This document shows, piece after piece, positions 1 through 11,889 of a stretch of DNA of 64,000 bases. Origin of the DNA: Cavenderia fasciculata (Eukaryota > Evosea > Eumycetozoa > Acytosteliales > Cavenderiaceae); NCBI RefSeq assembly GCF_000203815.1, contig NW_004457723.1:1054001-1118000 (forward strand), read 5' to 3'. Position 1 is the first letter of the stretch. Each line of letters starts with the position of its first letter. The position numbers and the translations under genes were made by a program. The notes beneath the pieces are model-generated. The model was not told the origin of the DNA. It was given only the letters and a program-made list of their open reading frames with translations, and ran no database searches.

Positions 1-1465
1 ATAGAGGTTTATTAGGAATTCTCCTAATTGGTTTATTGATTGTTGCTGTAAATTTTAAACCAAATTAATATTTTATAAATAAAATACTTTATTAACCCCA
101 TCAAAAATAATATAAATTTAAAAATTTAGGTAAATGGTTCAAACAGAAACAACAATAATGAAGATAGAGAAGGAATTTCTCTCCAAACTTCAATAATCTT
201 GAGAAAATATGCTTTGGCTCAACAAATCCAAGAGTTGAATAGAATTTTGAGAGATTTGTCATTATCACTCGACGCTGAACAATTAAGAGCCTTGGAAGAA
301 CATGAAAAGAAAATCCAAGACCAAGAGGCAGGTGGTATTTTTGGATTTTTAAATGGAGTTGACAAGACTGGTGCTCAAACTGGAACACCAACTCAAGCTC
401 AAGCATCAAACCAAGCTACAATCGGTAGTGCCCAAGGTGTCATTGGTAACAATATCGGTGACTCTACCGGTGCTCGTCTTACCCTTCATCAAACCAGTGC
501 TGGTGATGAAGGAGGTATGGGTGGAATCCCATCCTCTACCGGTGAAAATCCAAATACCGGTGAATCAGTCCAAACAGGTAGAAATACTCAGGGAGGCCAA
601 CCAGTCGAAGGTATCACTCTCTTTACCACCAAAGCTGGAAATCCAAATGGTTTGTTGTCAAACACTGTAGTCACTGCTGCCCATACTTTGGCCAATGTTA
701 TTGGTGGTCGTTCAAGTGGAGGAATTGCTGCTTCTTTGGGTGCTATTGATCAAACTGGTATGATTTATTAAATACATTCGTAGATTTTGAATAATATTTT
801 ATTAATAATTTTTGTTTTTTTATAGTTGGACAGGTACTTGGAGGAACTGTAGGATCAATTGGCCAAACTGGAGTCACCAACCAAGCAACCCTTGCCAATT
901 CTGTTGCAAGTTTATTGGCTGGATCGAGAACCGGTAGCTCTTCCCTTGGCCAGTCTATTGGAAATGCTATTGGAGGTCCTGTTCAAACAGGTATGAATTT
1001 AAAAAAAAAATAGAAAATTAATTCGAGTTATTTACCCTTTATAACACTTTTCTTTCTTTGGTAATCATTCCTTCTATTTCGTTGTGATATATATTAGTTG
1101 GAAATGTCATATCTGGTCCAGATGGAACTATTGCCCACTCTATTGGACAAAATCTAGGTCAAACTGTAGTTGGAGATGGTGGATCGGTAAGTTTTATTTT
1201 AAAACTGATATTGTTGCACTATGATTAATATTTTAATTCCTTTATCCATGTGTATGTATACACACAGGTAGGGTATGTCATTGCAGGAAACTTCCATGTC
1301 TTAGGAAACATTCCATTCCTCAATCATGCAGTCATGCAAGTCACTGGAGTCACTCGTGAGTTGTCCTGGGGTTATGAGCCAAATGGTCCAAATTCATTGT
1401 TGGAACATCTCATCCAAAACTATCCAAAGGAAAATCAAGATAATAATAATGAAAATAACAATTAA
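1..1465 (+). CDS. Secreted Gly/Gln-rich protein, 5' end outside window
   Basis: I do not recognise the family. Five exons fit one frame: 1-47, 130-757, 826-990, 1098-1186 and 1268-1465, all with GT/AG borders. The first visible exon encodes a run of Leu, Ile and Val that looks like the core of a signal peptide, so the start codon lies just upstream of the window. The mature part begins with a short Asn-rich stretch and a helical segment, followed by a Gly, Thr, Gln and Ser-rich region with many QTG and IGG motifs. Exons 3, 4 and 5 each begin with a VGxV motif (VGQV, VGNV, VGYV), which suggests growth by exon duplication. The protein ends in an Asn-rich tail and TAA, with AATAAA-like sequence about 45 bases beyond. 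A secreted or matrix protein is the inference; no enzyme motif is visible. Confidence 0.75.
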
Positions 1466-2267
1466 CTCTAAAGAGTTGATTTGGTTGTTGCTTTAATTTA
1501 AAAAAAAATATAAATAAACTTTTTTTTACATTTTTGTAAAAGAATATTTTTTGGGAATTGGAATGCCCTAGAGCAGGTTGAAACTCTCTGACTTTTATTC
1601 CTTTTTTCTGTATCTTGTTCAGTTCTAACAAAGTTCTTGGTCAGGAAAATCTTATCAGAATATGAAGCTGGAACTTACAAAATCAATCTCAAACTGTGGA
1701 TCGGTAGGAAAATATTATCAAAACTGATAATACTGCACTATGAATTAAAACTGATCTTGTTGCAGTAAGATTAATATTTTAATTCCCTATATCCATGTGT
1801 ATGTATACGCACAGGTAGGGTATGTCATTTCCATTCATTAAAAAAATCAAACACCACCCCCAGCTTACACTTCTTTCTTTTTGAAAAATCAATACATTCC
1901 CCCATATTTCATCAATTAGTACTTCAACTTTTCTAATTATTAATAACCAATAATATTCTTAAGAGTCAACTGCTTACTATCTTTTAATCATAGAAAGAGT
2001 AGAATATCATTTTGGGTTAATAATCAGAATAACTGTATATAAGGTTTTAGTTTATGTTGACTGTCAACAGCAGACAAATACAGAGAATACTGGGGAGATA
2101 ATTTCTTTTGTTTATATTCTAAAAGAATGATATCAATGGTAAGAACTTTATTTTATTAATTATATTATAACGATCTAGAATCTTTTTAAAATAACTAACT
2201 TTTAATCATTCTCTTCTACTAATTAGTTTTGTGGTCTTTAACATAAAAAAGATAGTTTTATCTTATC
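1466..2267. other. Intergenic region with a partial duplicate of the preceding gene
   Basis: No gene is supported here. It holds the 3' flank of the first gene. At about 1694-1830 there is an imperfect copy of that gene's last intron and its splice borders. The rest is AT-rich sequence without a clear signal. Confidence 0.6.
1694..1830 (+). repeat. Partial copy of exon 4 end, intron 4 and exon 5 start
   Basis: The stretch matches about 1178-1287 of the upstream gene. It carries the same GTGGATCGGTA junction, a related intron body, the same ATCCATGTGTATGTATAC tract and the same CAGGTAGGGTATGTCATT acceptor region. The intron copy contains an internal duplication of the AAAACTGAT segment. Homology stops just after the start of exon 5, so this is a non-functional duplicate fragment. 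Because intron sequence is included, it arose by DNA duplication and not from a spliced RNA. Confidence 0.8.
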
Positions 2268-2612
2268 ATGCATTCTGATGGAGGATGGAATCACTGGTGC
2301 ATTATACTCTACAAAAAATTAGTAAAAGAAAAATTGTTAACAACGAATACAAGTCCTATCATAATTATTTGGTGTAGCAAGCGCATGCCTCCACAAGTCA
2401 ATGTATACTTGAATGCAATCCACCAGTATTGCAAAGTTTCCATCTCTACTCGTTTCGTTACTCAATCAGGCTATCTCATTGCATTGAATAGCCAATTTCT
2501 CTGGAATCTCATCGTTCTCGTCATCTTCATCATCACATTCATAGTCATATTATTCTTTATCGCCTACTTCTCCTGTCTCATTGCTGAAACAAAAGAGTTA
2601 CCTTCGTCCTAG
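2268..2612 (+). CDS. Possible small membrane protein, doubtful
   Basis: This is an open frame of 114 codons with no recognised family. Residues about 78-103 form one strongly hydrophobic segment that could span a membrane, and the rest is mixed. No upstream exon or clean promoter could be assigned. It lies at the edge of a tract of decayed coding sequence, so it may itself be a remnant. It is listed because the hydrophobic block is more protein-like than the random frames around it. Confidence 0.25.
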   Translation: MHSDGGWNHWCIILYKKLVKEKLLTTNTSPIIIIWCSKRMPPQVNVYLNAIHQYCKVSISTRFVTQSGYLIALNSQFLWNLIVLVIFIITFIVILFFIAYFSCLIAETKELPSS

Positions 2613-2655
2613 CACGGCCCCAGTCTCTTAACCAAGCGGTGTAGAGGTGGCTCAA

Positions 2656-2687
2656 GATTGTCAATGCCTCACCCTAACTTTTGCACT
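2656..2687 (+). repeat. Short direct repeat, copy 1
   Basis: The sequence ATTGTCAATGCCTCACCC and its following dozen bases recur at 3332-3361 with a few substitutions. The similarity points to duplication within the decayed tract. No function is seen. Confidence 0.6.
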
Positions 2688-3253
2688 CCATTCGAAAAGG
2701 ACACCGAGACTAAAGAATATTAGTAAGTTATTAAACAATTACCAACTTTTTGGGAGTATTACATCTCTAATATTAATGTTTATTTTCTAGAAATTGAATC
2801 TCACTTTGAAAACAAATCTATCTTTCGAATACAACATTTTCTCTGTTGCTGGATGACACAGTTCAATCTTGTCCAGCTTCTCAACAAAAAGTACAAGAGT
2901 TCGAAATGGAAGGAGACGATATTTATTTATATGGTTTTGGGATTGGATTCAACAAGAATAGTATGTTTAATTAAACCCATTTCTCACTTAGGGTTATGGT
3001 CCTATATTTATTAACAACTTATTTAATATAGTTCCCAAAAAGAATGGTTTGGTGAATTGTCATCATCTCCCACCCTCCTCTTCCAACCGGCATTGGTCTC
3101 ATAAGCCAATTTATAAATTACCTGTGTTGGACTAAAGAATACATGTGTAACAGTGGTTATGGGCAGACTAGATGCAGATACTCCAATAGCAACACGTGAT
3201 TATCAGTCTGGACCAGTATTCAATTCTCTCTTGCAGTAATTAAAATGTGAGCA

Positions 3254-3780
3254 TTGGTGTATTTTCTAGAGATCCCTGTTTCCTTGTTTTGGTCCAGAAA
3301 AGACTTTGAAACAAATGGTAAAAGATTCGAAATTGTCAATGCCTCACCCCAACATTTACACTATTTTCAAAAAAATAAATCAACCAAAAATAACAAAGAT
3401 AAATCACCTAAAAAGGAAAAAGAAGTCAAAAGGAAATAGAAATCAATTTCCACACAAGTTTCACCGTCAAAGATTGATGATTCTGAAGAAATTGTTTTCA
3501 CTTCATCTTCTCCACCAACATCATCGTCGACCACAGCGAAAAGAAAACTTTTTGGCGATAATACAACTGTTGATCCAACACCTGCCAAACCAACGCCAAA
3601 GGCTTCTGGAAAGAAGGTGACCCCAAAGCCAAAGCCTGCCAAGAAGGCTGCCTCACCTTTTCCAACAGCATCATCATCATCGTCCACAGCCACCTCATCA
3701 TTATCCTCTACCACTCCAATGGATCTTGGTGATGATCAAACCACCTCTACAACTACAACTATTTCTGGTTCAAAGGAGTA
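3254..3780 (+). pseudogene. Broken Lys/Ser/Thr-rich coding fragment
   Basis: A single frame runs through this stretch apart from one TAG at 3437-3439, which no plausible intron can remove. It encodes a YFQKNKSTKNN segment, a lysine-rich run, then a Ser, Pro and Thr-rich region with KRKLFGD and PKPKPAKKA motifs. Such disordered basic N-termini occur in nuclear replication or repair proteins. The N-terminus of replication factor C large subunit is one possibility, but nothing diagnostic is present. A pseudogene fragment from duplication is the best reading. Confidence 0.45.
3332..3361 (+). repeat. Short direct repeat, copy 2
   Basis: This is the partner of the repeat at 2656-2687. Here it lies just ahead of the lysine-rich decayed reading frame, whereas the other copy is followed by different sequence. 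Confidence 0.6.
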
Positions 3781-4851
3781 TTATTATGAAACAATTATCA
3801 GCTTTTTAGAGTCATTTAACTCTTTTTATTATGTCGCCGAGATGAGAGGTATGATTATCAGAGTAGAACAATCAATATTGAACATTTCTAACATTCATAT
3901 AATTATAATATTATTATTTCTAGAGAAATTGAATCTCCCATTAGAATGCAATACTTTCTTTCGTACACTGGCAAACCAAAAGAAAATTGAAACATCAGTG
4001 TGTATAAAAAATATTAATAGTACAATTTGTATACTGACACTTGATTGTTTTAATTTATTAGGGTTGTAATGAGAGAACAAAAGGGTTCTTATGCCTTTGG
4101 AAAAAAGGATCTCAAGTTTGATGCTACAACAATGAACAACAGAATTGCATTGGAGCAATCATTTAATATTTTCTCCAATGGATGGAGCGCCATCCACCAT
4201 TCAGGCTTTCTTTTGGGATTGGGTGGATAGTCTGGATTGTTCACTGCATTGGTACGGTTCGTAAAGGTTTTACACCTGTGTCTATGTGGATTGTGTCCTT
4301 TCATGGATTCCACAAGCCATGAGATTATCAAGTTGTTGTTTGATAATATTGGTTGTGGGTACAGTGGAGGGAAATTAGAATTCGAAGATCCAGAACACAT
4401 GATGTTCCCCTCCATTGAACGAATGAATAATAGAATTGGCAACGTCAAGAACAATATGGAAGTGGTATATCTGCTTTTCTAGGCATTAGATATGTTCCGT
4501 AGCTGTTGGTATGGATCAAAAAGGTAATAATCAAGATAGTCTTTTGATTGTTTCGATCCTCTATACCGATACCAAAGGTGGCCATCCAGAATATCCAAGT
4601 CCATATTCTCTTGACACACACAAGTGACTATGACCTTTGAAATCTCATGTGATGCCCACCTTTGGCATTGGTATTCTACCAAAGCCCGGGCTCTCTTTTT
4701 GCTCGAAATAAAAACAGTCTCTAATAAACCAAAAAATAAATAATAATTGACAATATTAATATTCACCATAACAAACCAAGTCTTATTATTTGAGTTGTTT
4801 GACTTTCTATTGATTTTGAATACCATAATACTGTCTATCTTTTATTTCTCT

Positions 4852-5703
4852 TTAATCATCCTCATCGTCACTTGAATATTGGAATAAACTAGAAGATGTA
4901 GATTCATTTGTCTCCTTATTACTATTATTACTATCATTATTATTACTATTATTATTTATATTATTATTAATTTTTACAACTTTAACATTAGAACCAAGTA
5001 TACTTTTCTTTGGTTCCACTTTTTTAGTTTCCATAATGATAGCAGTAGTTTTAGAATCAACATCGTCTTCATCGATTCTCTTTACCGTTGGTTCTTTTTT
5101 ACTATAAAACATTTCTTGAATGACAAGTTCTTCTTCTTGTCTTTGTTGTTCCTCTATTTCTTGTTGTTTCTTGAGACTATACTCTAGTAGTTGTTCTGTG
5201 TTTACATCTGCATTTCGAGCATTGAGTGCACGCAATTCATCCAAACCATCCAATATCTCCATTTCTCTTTTTGATTCCAGCGTTCTATTCTCCAATGCCT
5301 TCATTGAATCTTCTTTTTCCTCTTGTTCAACCTTTAATCGTTCAGCCTTTTCCTCTGCCGTTTCTTTCCACGATTCATAGTTTCTGGTTGCACCAGATTC
5401 GCATACATATTCAGAGTTCTTTGGGTCGGTCTTGATTGCAAGTTCAGCAGCACATCTTCTACACCGAATGTAGAATCTAAACACCTTTAAACCAAGGTAT
5501 TCTTCTCCATCGACTGTTTCCTTTTTCGAGTTAAACTTTGTTCCTCTACCAATATATTCTCCACAAGTATTACATCTGATGCTCATAGGTAGCATCATAA
5601 CAACCTTGATTGTATTATGTTTCTTTACACCCTTTGCTCTAGGTATCTTACTAGGATCAAAGTCTGGTGGATAATATTTACTTATTACTTTACGTTCTCC
5701 CAT
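4852..5703 (-). CDS. yju2: Splicing factor YJU2 (CCDC94 family)
   Basis: This single-exon gene encodes 283 residues. The start MGERKV, followed by YYPPDFDPSKIP, is the hallmark of the YJU2/CCDC94 branch of the CWC16 family. Members join the spliceosome at the step-one stage and help branching. A zinc-binding pair is visible at C44/C47 and C81/C84, with the family KxxETV segment between. After the conserved GATRN motif near residue 105 come a charged coiled coil (about 115-200) and a low-complexity Asn/Ser tail ending in Asp and Glu. The length is close to that of the human protein. The closest alternative is the sister protein CCDC130, but the N-terminal sequence favours YJU2. Confidence 0.95.
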   Translation of the reverse strand: MGERKVISKYYPPDFDPSKIPRAKGVKKHNTIKVVMMLPMSIRCNTCGEYIGRGTKFNSKKETVDGEEYLGLKVFRFYIRCRRCAAELAIKTDPKNSEYVCESGATRNYESWKETAEEKAERLKVEQEEKEDSMKALENRTLESKREMEILDGLDELRALNARNADVNTEQLLEYSLKKQQEIEEQQRQEEELVIQEMFYSKKEPTVKRIDEDDVDSKTTAIIMETKKVEPKKSILGSNVKVVKINNNINNNSNNNDSNNSNKETNESTSSSLFQYSSDDEDD

Positions 5704-5945
5704 TCTTTTATATTGTGTATTATTATTACTTGGTGAAATAAACTATAAACTAAAGTTGTACAAGTTTCATTAATGAAAATTCAAAAAATAAAATAAAAAA
5801 TAAATTAATTACAATACCAACTCTGTATATTATATATTTGTGTTTATATATTAATATTTATTATGAATTTTATTTTTATTTTGTTATTATTATATTTTAA
5901 AGGAAAGTTTTTTGTTTTAAGAAGATTGTTATTATTATTATTTGT

Positions 5946-7691
5946 TTAGTGCTTTGGGGCATTATCTACAGTTGACTTGCCAGAGTTTTCGTCGTGCTTT
6001 TGACGAGAGTAATATTCCTTGATGGTCTTTTCTGTGATACGCTTGAGCATGTTGCTTGGGAAAGTACGGAGGAGAGACCAACCGATTTCCAAAGAGGAGA
6101 AAATGTCTCTGTTTTCATAGTAGTTTTGTTGAATGAATTTGCCTTCAAACTTTTCCAAAAATTCGAGGTACAACTTATCTTCAGAGGAAAGAGCTTCCTC
6201 ACCAACGACAGCCTTCATGGCTTGGACATCCTTACCGATGGCATAGTTGGCATACATTTGATTGGAAACTTCAGAATGATCGTCACGAGTCATACCCTCG
6301 CCAATAGCCATTTTCATCAAACGGGACAAGGATGGGAGTACGTTGATGGGGGGATAGATTTGACGATTGTGGATTTGACGATCGACGTAGATCTGTCCTT
6401 CTGTAATGTAACCAGTAAGATCTGGAATTGGATGGGTAATATCATCGTTTGGCATAGTCAAAATGGGGATTTGAGTAATTGAACCGTTACGACCAGCAAT
6501 ACGACCGGCACGTTCGTAGATGGTGGAAAGATCTGTATACATATAACCTGGGTAACCACGACGACCTGGTACTTCTTCACGAGCAGCAGATACTTCACGA
6601 AGGGCATCAGCGTACGATGACATATCAGTGAGAATGACGAGTACGTGCTTCTCGCATTGGTAAGCAAGGTATTCGGCAGTGGTCAAGGCAAGACGTGGAG
6701 TAATAATACGTTCAATGGTTGGATGATCAGCAAGATTGAGGAACAATGTGGTTCTTTCCATAGATCCAGACTCTTCGAAATCTCTCTTGAAGAAACTAGC
6801 AGTTTCCATATTAACACCCATAGCAGCGAAAACAATGGCAAAGTTATCATCATGATCATCATTGACACCCTTTCCTGATCTCTTTACCAAACCTGCTTGA
6901 CGACAAATTTGGGCGGCAATCTAAAAAAATAGAAAATAGAAAATAGAAAATAGAAAAGAAAAGATTAGGATAATGATGATTCTTTTTCTTTCTCTCATCT
7001 CCTCTCTTACTTCATTATGTGGAAGACCGGCAGCAGAGAAAATTGGAATCTTTTGACCACGAGCAACAGAGTTCATAGTATCGATGGCAGAGATACCAGT
7101 TTGAATCATTTCTCTTGGGTAAACTCTGACGGATGGATTGATTGGTTGACCTTGGATATCAAGGTAATCTTCTGGGAGGACTGGTGGACCCTTGTCGACT
7201 GGCTTACCAGAACCGTTGAAAATACGACCCAATGAATCTTCAGATACTGGCATCTTCAAAACGTCACCAGAGAACTCGCAACGAGTGTGCTTGGCATCAA
7301 TACCAATGGTACCTTCAAAGACTTGTACGACGGCTCTCTTTCCTGAAATTTCGAGGACTTGAGCCTTTCTTTGAGTACCATCACCAAGGGTGAGGGTGAC
7401 AATTTCAGAGAACTTTGGTCCCTTAATATTATCTAAAATAACCAATGGACCATTTACACCAGTTACTGTTCTGTAATCTAAATGAATATTAAAAGTAACA
7501 AAAGGAAGGAAGGAGAAAGGAAGGAATAATCAATCGATTTGATGAATGAATGAATTGTTAGATAAATATATATATAACTTTTTAATTTAATGTCGTCATC
7601 ATGTTGTTCATTTCATTTGTTACATACCCAAACGTGGATTAACATAGTAATTTCTGGTAACAGCAGCAACATGTTGATCAAAAGCCGACAT
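5946..7691 (-). CDS. vatB: V-type proton ATPase subunit B
   Basis: There are three exons, 7691-7628, 7477-7011 and 6920-5946, giving about 501 residues, normal for the family. The protein begins [26 protein letters not shown]. It then shows the beta-barrel start with NGPLVILDN, the non-catalytic nucleotide-binding core (SAAGLPHNE, then [13 protein letters not shown]) and the ATPase alpha/beta signature [10 protein letters not shown]. Subunit B sits in the V1 ring beside catalytic subunit A. In dictyostelids V-ATPase acidifies endosomes and drives the contractile vacuole. Codon use is less AT-rich than in neighbours, as expected for an abundant protein. The gene has a long upstream spacer shared with the divergent elp2. 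Confidence 0.97.
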
Positions 7692-9188
7692 TATTATATC
7701 TATAATATAGTAGAATAATAATAATCGTAGGGATAGGATATTAAAGGGGGTGAAAGAGGAGGAATGTGATGTTAGTGTGAGTTGGCTGACGAAGGAACAG
7801 CACAGAGAGAAAAAAATTTAATTTTTTTTTTTTTTTTTCAAAAGATATTATTATCACACATAAACTAAAGTGAATGGAAGAATCTCAAAGATGAGTTACT
7901 ACTGTAATGAATTGATCGATAGAAATAGATAAAGATATAGATAGATATATGTATAGTTTAAACATGAACCTTTGAACAAGATATCTAGACTGTTGTTGGA
8001 TGTGGTGGTGGTGGTGGTGGTTTTGGGGTTGGTCGAGAATATGTGCCCTGGGACTGAAGTTGAGTAGTGATTGCATAATATGATTAAATAGTTGATAATA
8101 TGATCATAATCTATCTCTCTTGGTTATTCTTTTTGTCTTTGATCATCCATTCAAGTATCTATTCTCTTGATAGTGTTGGTGTGTGATAATAATATCTTCG
8201 TTTGATTCGGTTTCAACGATTGTTTCTTTTTCTTTCTCTCTGTTTTGGTTTGACTTTGTATATATATCGCAGAGTGAGACATACCACTGTATTAACTATC
8301 TAAATAATATAAAAAAGGTAAATAATTTATATAATATAATAATAATAATACAACAAAAAACAACAATAACAATAAAAAAAGAACAACAGCCTCTATGAAT
8401 GAATGCACTCATCCTCCAAGCAAAAAAAATCGAAAAGGAAGAAATTTTCTTTTTCTAAAACCTGGGCGTGCACAACCGCATCGTCTCAACAAGGATTCTT
8501 CAGTCGAAGTTGTTACCAGTCCTCGACCACTCTCTAATCTACATTCCCCAAATCACCAAACCTGTTTGATGATGATGTTGGTTGTTGAGTCGGTTTAGGA
8601 AAAGATATAATTATATTTAATATTATAAATAGGCGTAGGCAGTATTTGATCGACACGACTAGTTGTAGGAGCTTATTATTAATATGATTCGATTGTCCCT
8701 GGGCAATCTTTGGGTTCCCCTCGTCTCATATTAATATGTTTAACAAAAGGAGATAGAGATAGATAGATTGAAGTTACTTTTAAAAAGAATATAATTTAAT
8801 TTATAAAATAGAGAGAAGCAGTAGAGAAGTAGAGTCTCTAGATTTATTCTTATACCAACATTCTATGGTGTATGCAATTTTTTAAATAAATGAATTAGGA
8901 GAAGAAATTGAATAATATTGATATTTTTAAGATAATAATAATAATAACAGGCCAACATCGTTCCCAACTTGTAAATATTATAGACATATACATTTATGTA
9001 GATATATACTTGTGATCAGAGTGAGGTACTGAAAGACTTGTTTCTTTGTTTTTTATTAAAAAAAATAAAATAATAAAAAAACAATGAAATAAGTACTCTT
9101 TCAAGTTTCGGGCGACTGATTGTTTGTTTCTTCATATCTTTTATATTACTTGCACTCAGATAGATAGATAGAGATAGAGATAGGGAGG
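7692..9188. other. Long spacer between divergent vatB and elp2
   Basis: This is about 1.5 kb with no supported protein gene. It has a long A/T homopolymer near 7808-7840 in the vatB promoter area, a GTGG microsatellite near 8000 and GATA-type simple repeats near 7920-7960 and 9165. There is a less AT-rich block at about 8395-8600 with a 67-codon frame that lacks support. A structured hairpin lies at 8677-8736. The block and hairpin may belong to a non-coding RNA, but no known RNA family was recognised. Confidence 0.6.
8677..8736. other. Nested hairpin in vatB-elp2 spacer
   Basis: Arms TATTAATATGA (8677-8687) and TCATATTAATA (8726-8736) are perfect reverse complements over 11 bases. Inside them GATTG plus CC and GG plus CAATC (8691-8708) form a second short stem. 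The interior is much richer in G and C than its surroundings. A TATAAATAGG sequence lies about 50 bases upstream on the plus strand. It could be a structured RNA or a regulatory site, and its strand is unknown. Confidence 0.5.
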
Positions 9189-11889
9189 ATGAAAGAAGAT
9201 ATAAAATCAGAATTAGATTTTATTAGTATTGGATGTAATTGTATAGGCGATTCGATAAGTTGGGGTAACAATGGACTCGTTGCCTATGGAGCTCACAACT
9301 TTATTGCATTGTTGTCACCAAGCATTCCAAAGGTGCTTGCAACACTACCAGGTCATAAAGATAGAGTCAATCATGTACAATGGATCCCAAATTGTACTCG
9401 TAACACCGAAACAAAGCAATTCAACAATGAAGAGAATGAATTGGTTTCAGTATCATCTGATCATACTATTATCATTTGGAAAAGAGTATGAATATATCAG
9501 ATAGGATAGATATGAGATATATATATTAACATTCATTTATTTTCTATTTTAGAATGAAAATAATAATAATACTTTATTTTCTATTAAAGAAACATTAAAA
9601 GGACATAGTGATAGTGTAACATCATGTTCAATTGTTAGAAATGATAGAGATGGATCATTGTTGTTGTGTTCGACATCGACAGACAATACAGTAAATATTT
9701 GGAAGAGAGATGCTGGTGTTGATAGTGTGTTTGCATTGATTCAATCGATAGAGTTTAAACCTCGTATGATGACATGTTCAAGTCTTGGTTTCATCCCTGG
9801 CACCAATACCGCTATCCTAGTGTTGGGTGGCGTCGAATCAAAAATACATCTATACGTACAAGACTTTAGAAAGGAGGGTACAATCTTGTTTAGAAAGGTT
9901 GTTTCATTGCAAGGTCATCAAGATTGGATTAGATGTCTCAAATTTAGATATATCCCACAAACCGACGAGTTGTTCCTCGCATCTTCATCTCAAGACAACA
10001 AGATTAGATTATGGAAAGTTTCACAAAAGATTGATCAACCTGCCAAACAACAGGAGCAGGAGGATGGGGAAGAGGATGAAGGTATCGATACCAACACATT
10101 GATAGATTCGTTAAAGAGTTCATCGATTACTGGTGTCAAGTCATTGTCTTCAAAGGGACATATATTCAATGTTAGCGAGACCGAGACGACCAAGGTCAAG
10201 GTGATTGTCTTGTTAGAGTCGGTCATGTCGGGTCACGAAGACTGGGTGTACAGCGTCTCGTGGTATCCCGTCAACAACAAACAGGATGGTACGCAAGAGA
10301 TGTGTTTGGTGTCGTCGTCGATGGACAAGACTATGATTGTCTGGCGTCCCGACCCAAAGAGTGGTGTGTGGATGGACGAGGTGCGTATCGGAGACATGGG
10401 TGGCAACATCCTCGGTCTCTATGGCGCCGTCTTTTCACCAACTGGAGAGTACCTCTTATCACACGGATACAATGGTGCATTCCATCTTTGGGGAAATGAA
10501 AATCATAACAATAACAACTCAAGCAGAGCAGTGTGGAGACCAGAGATTATCACATCGGGTCATTTTGGTCCTGTCCAAGATCTCATGTGGGCACCTGATT
10601 ACAACTACTTTATCTCTTGCTCAACCGACCGTACGTTGCGTTTGTACAGTCAGTGGGATTCATCACAAAACCAGGATCGTGTAAAGGGATGGTTCGAGAT
10701 TGCACGTCCACAAATCCACGGATACGATCTTGAATGCTTCACCTTTATCCACGGCAAGAACCACGCCATCGTGTCGGGTGCCGAAGAAAAGATCTTGCGT
10801 GTGTTTTTGGGCTCACAAAACTTTATCGATACATTGTCCAACATCTCGGGTGTCGTCTATGAGGATGACGGACAGATGCGTCCGGCTGCTGCCAACCAGC
10901 CATCTCTTGGTCTCTCCAACAAGCCATTCTTTACCACCGCACAACAGGACGGTACGACTGACGGACAAGAAATGATGATCGCCGCCACAATGGCCGAGGA
11001 CAATGAAGGATTGGGAGAAGGTGGTTTCGAAGATCCCGTCCCATTCAACCCAGCTGTGCTCGCCACACCACCATTCGAAGAGCATCTGTTACAAAGCTCG
11101 CTCTGGCCAGAAGTCCAGAAACTCTACGGACACGGAAACGAGATCATCGCAGTCGCCGCCAGCTACGACGGCAAGTACATAGCATCCACCTGTCGTGCCT
11201 CTTCATCCGACCAAGCAACCGTCCGTATTTGGAGTGTTGCCAACTGGCGTGAGGTTGCCAACCTCAAGGGACACCAACTGACCGTCGTCCAACTCGCCTT
11301 TTCACACGACAACCGATACCTACTCGGCGTGTCACGTGATCGTATGTGGTCGTTGTGGCGTCGCACTTCTGATGAAACCAACCCATATGTCCGTGTTGCC
11401 GCATTACCAAAGTCCCACGGTCGTATCGTATGGGGTTGTTCATGGTCCTACGATGACAAGTTATTTGCAACAGGTTCACGTGATAAAATCATCAAGATTT
11501 GGGCAAACCAATCCGAATCATCGTCATCATCAACAGTTGAACAAGAGAATTGGAAGGCAATTGCAACATTACCAACCTTTACATCTGGTGTCACAGCAGT
11601 AGAGTTTGCACCAGACGTTGATCCAGAAAATTACATATTGGCCGTCGGTGAGGAAGAGGGTCATATAACGATTTGGAGTGGTCCAAAGACCATCACCTCT
11701 ACCGATCCATGGAAAAAGATTCATACTATTGATTCAAATCAATCACATATTTCAGATGTTAGAAGAATTAGATGGCGTTTAAATAAGAAACAAGAAGATG
11801 ATAAAAATAATAATAATAATAATAATTCAATTCAACTAGTTACATGTAGTACAGATAATTCTGTTCGTCTATTTAAATTAAATTATTAA
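9189..11889 (+). CDS. elp2: Elongator complex subunit 2, WD40 protein
   Basis: There are two exons, 9189-9485 and 9553-11889, giving about 877 residues. WD40 repeats run through the whole chain with many GHxD and WxxxD type blades. The N-terminal GDSISWGNNGLVAYGAHNFI block is typical of Elp2. Elp2 forms two beta-propellers in the Elongator core with Elp1 and Elp3, which modifies wobble uridines of tRNA. Two dictyostelid-style insertions are seen: an acidic Gln/Glu loop near residue 260 and an Asn run close to the C-terminus. The length is slightly above the human protein because of these. The middle of the gene is clearly less AT-rich than its ends. Confidence 0.94.

Larger units (their letters stand above)
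2613..4850. other. Gene-poor tract of decayed coding fragments
   Basis: No intact gene could be built across this tract. Its base composition is less AT-rich than true spacers here, and several short stretches look coding before they are broken. One is the Lys/Thr/Ser-rich stretch annotated separately. Others are around 4060-4480 on the plus strand and about 4479-4826 on the minus strand. None is recognised. A short sequence near 2656 recurs near 3332. The simplest reading is a graveyard of duplicated gene pieces. Confidence 0.5.

Noticed and set aside
4080-4480. Idea that the decayed stretch is a homing endonuclease or intein part
   Set aside because: Only vague likeness of one short segment; no conserved block could be confirmed by reading.
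8700-8722. GGGTTCCCC resembling a tRNA T-arm
   Set aside because: No acceptor stem, D-arm or anticodon arm can be placed around it. The sequence fits the local hairpin better. No tRNA was found anywhere in the window.
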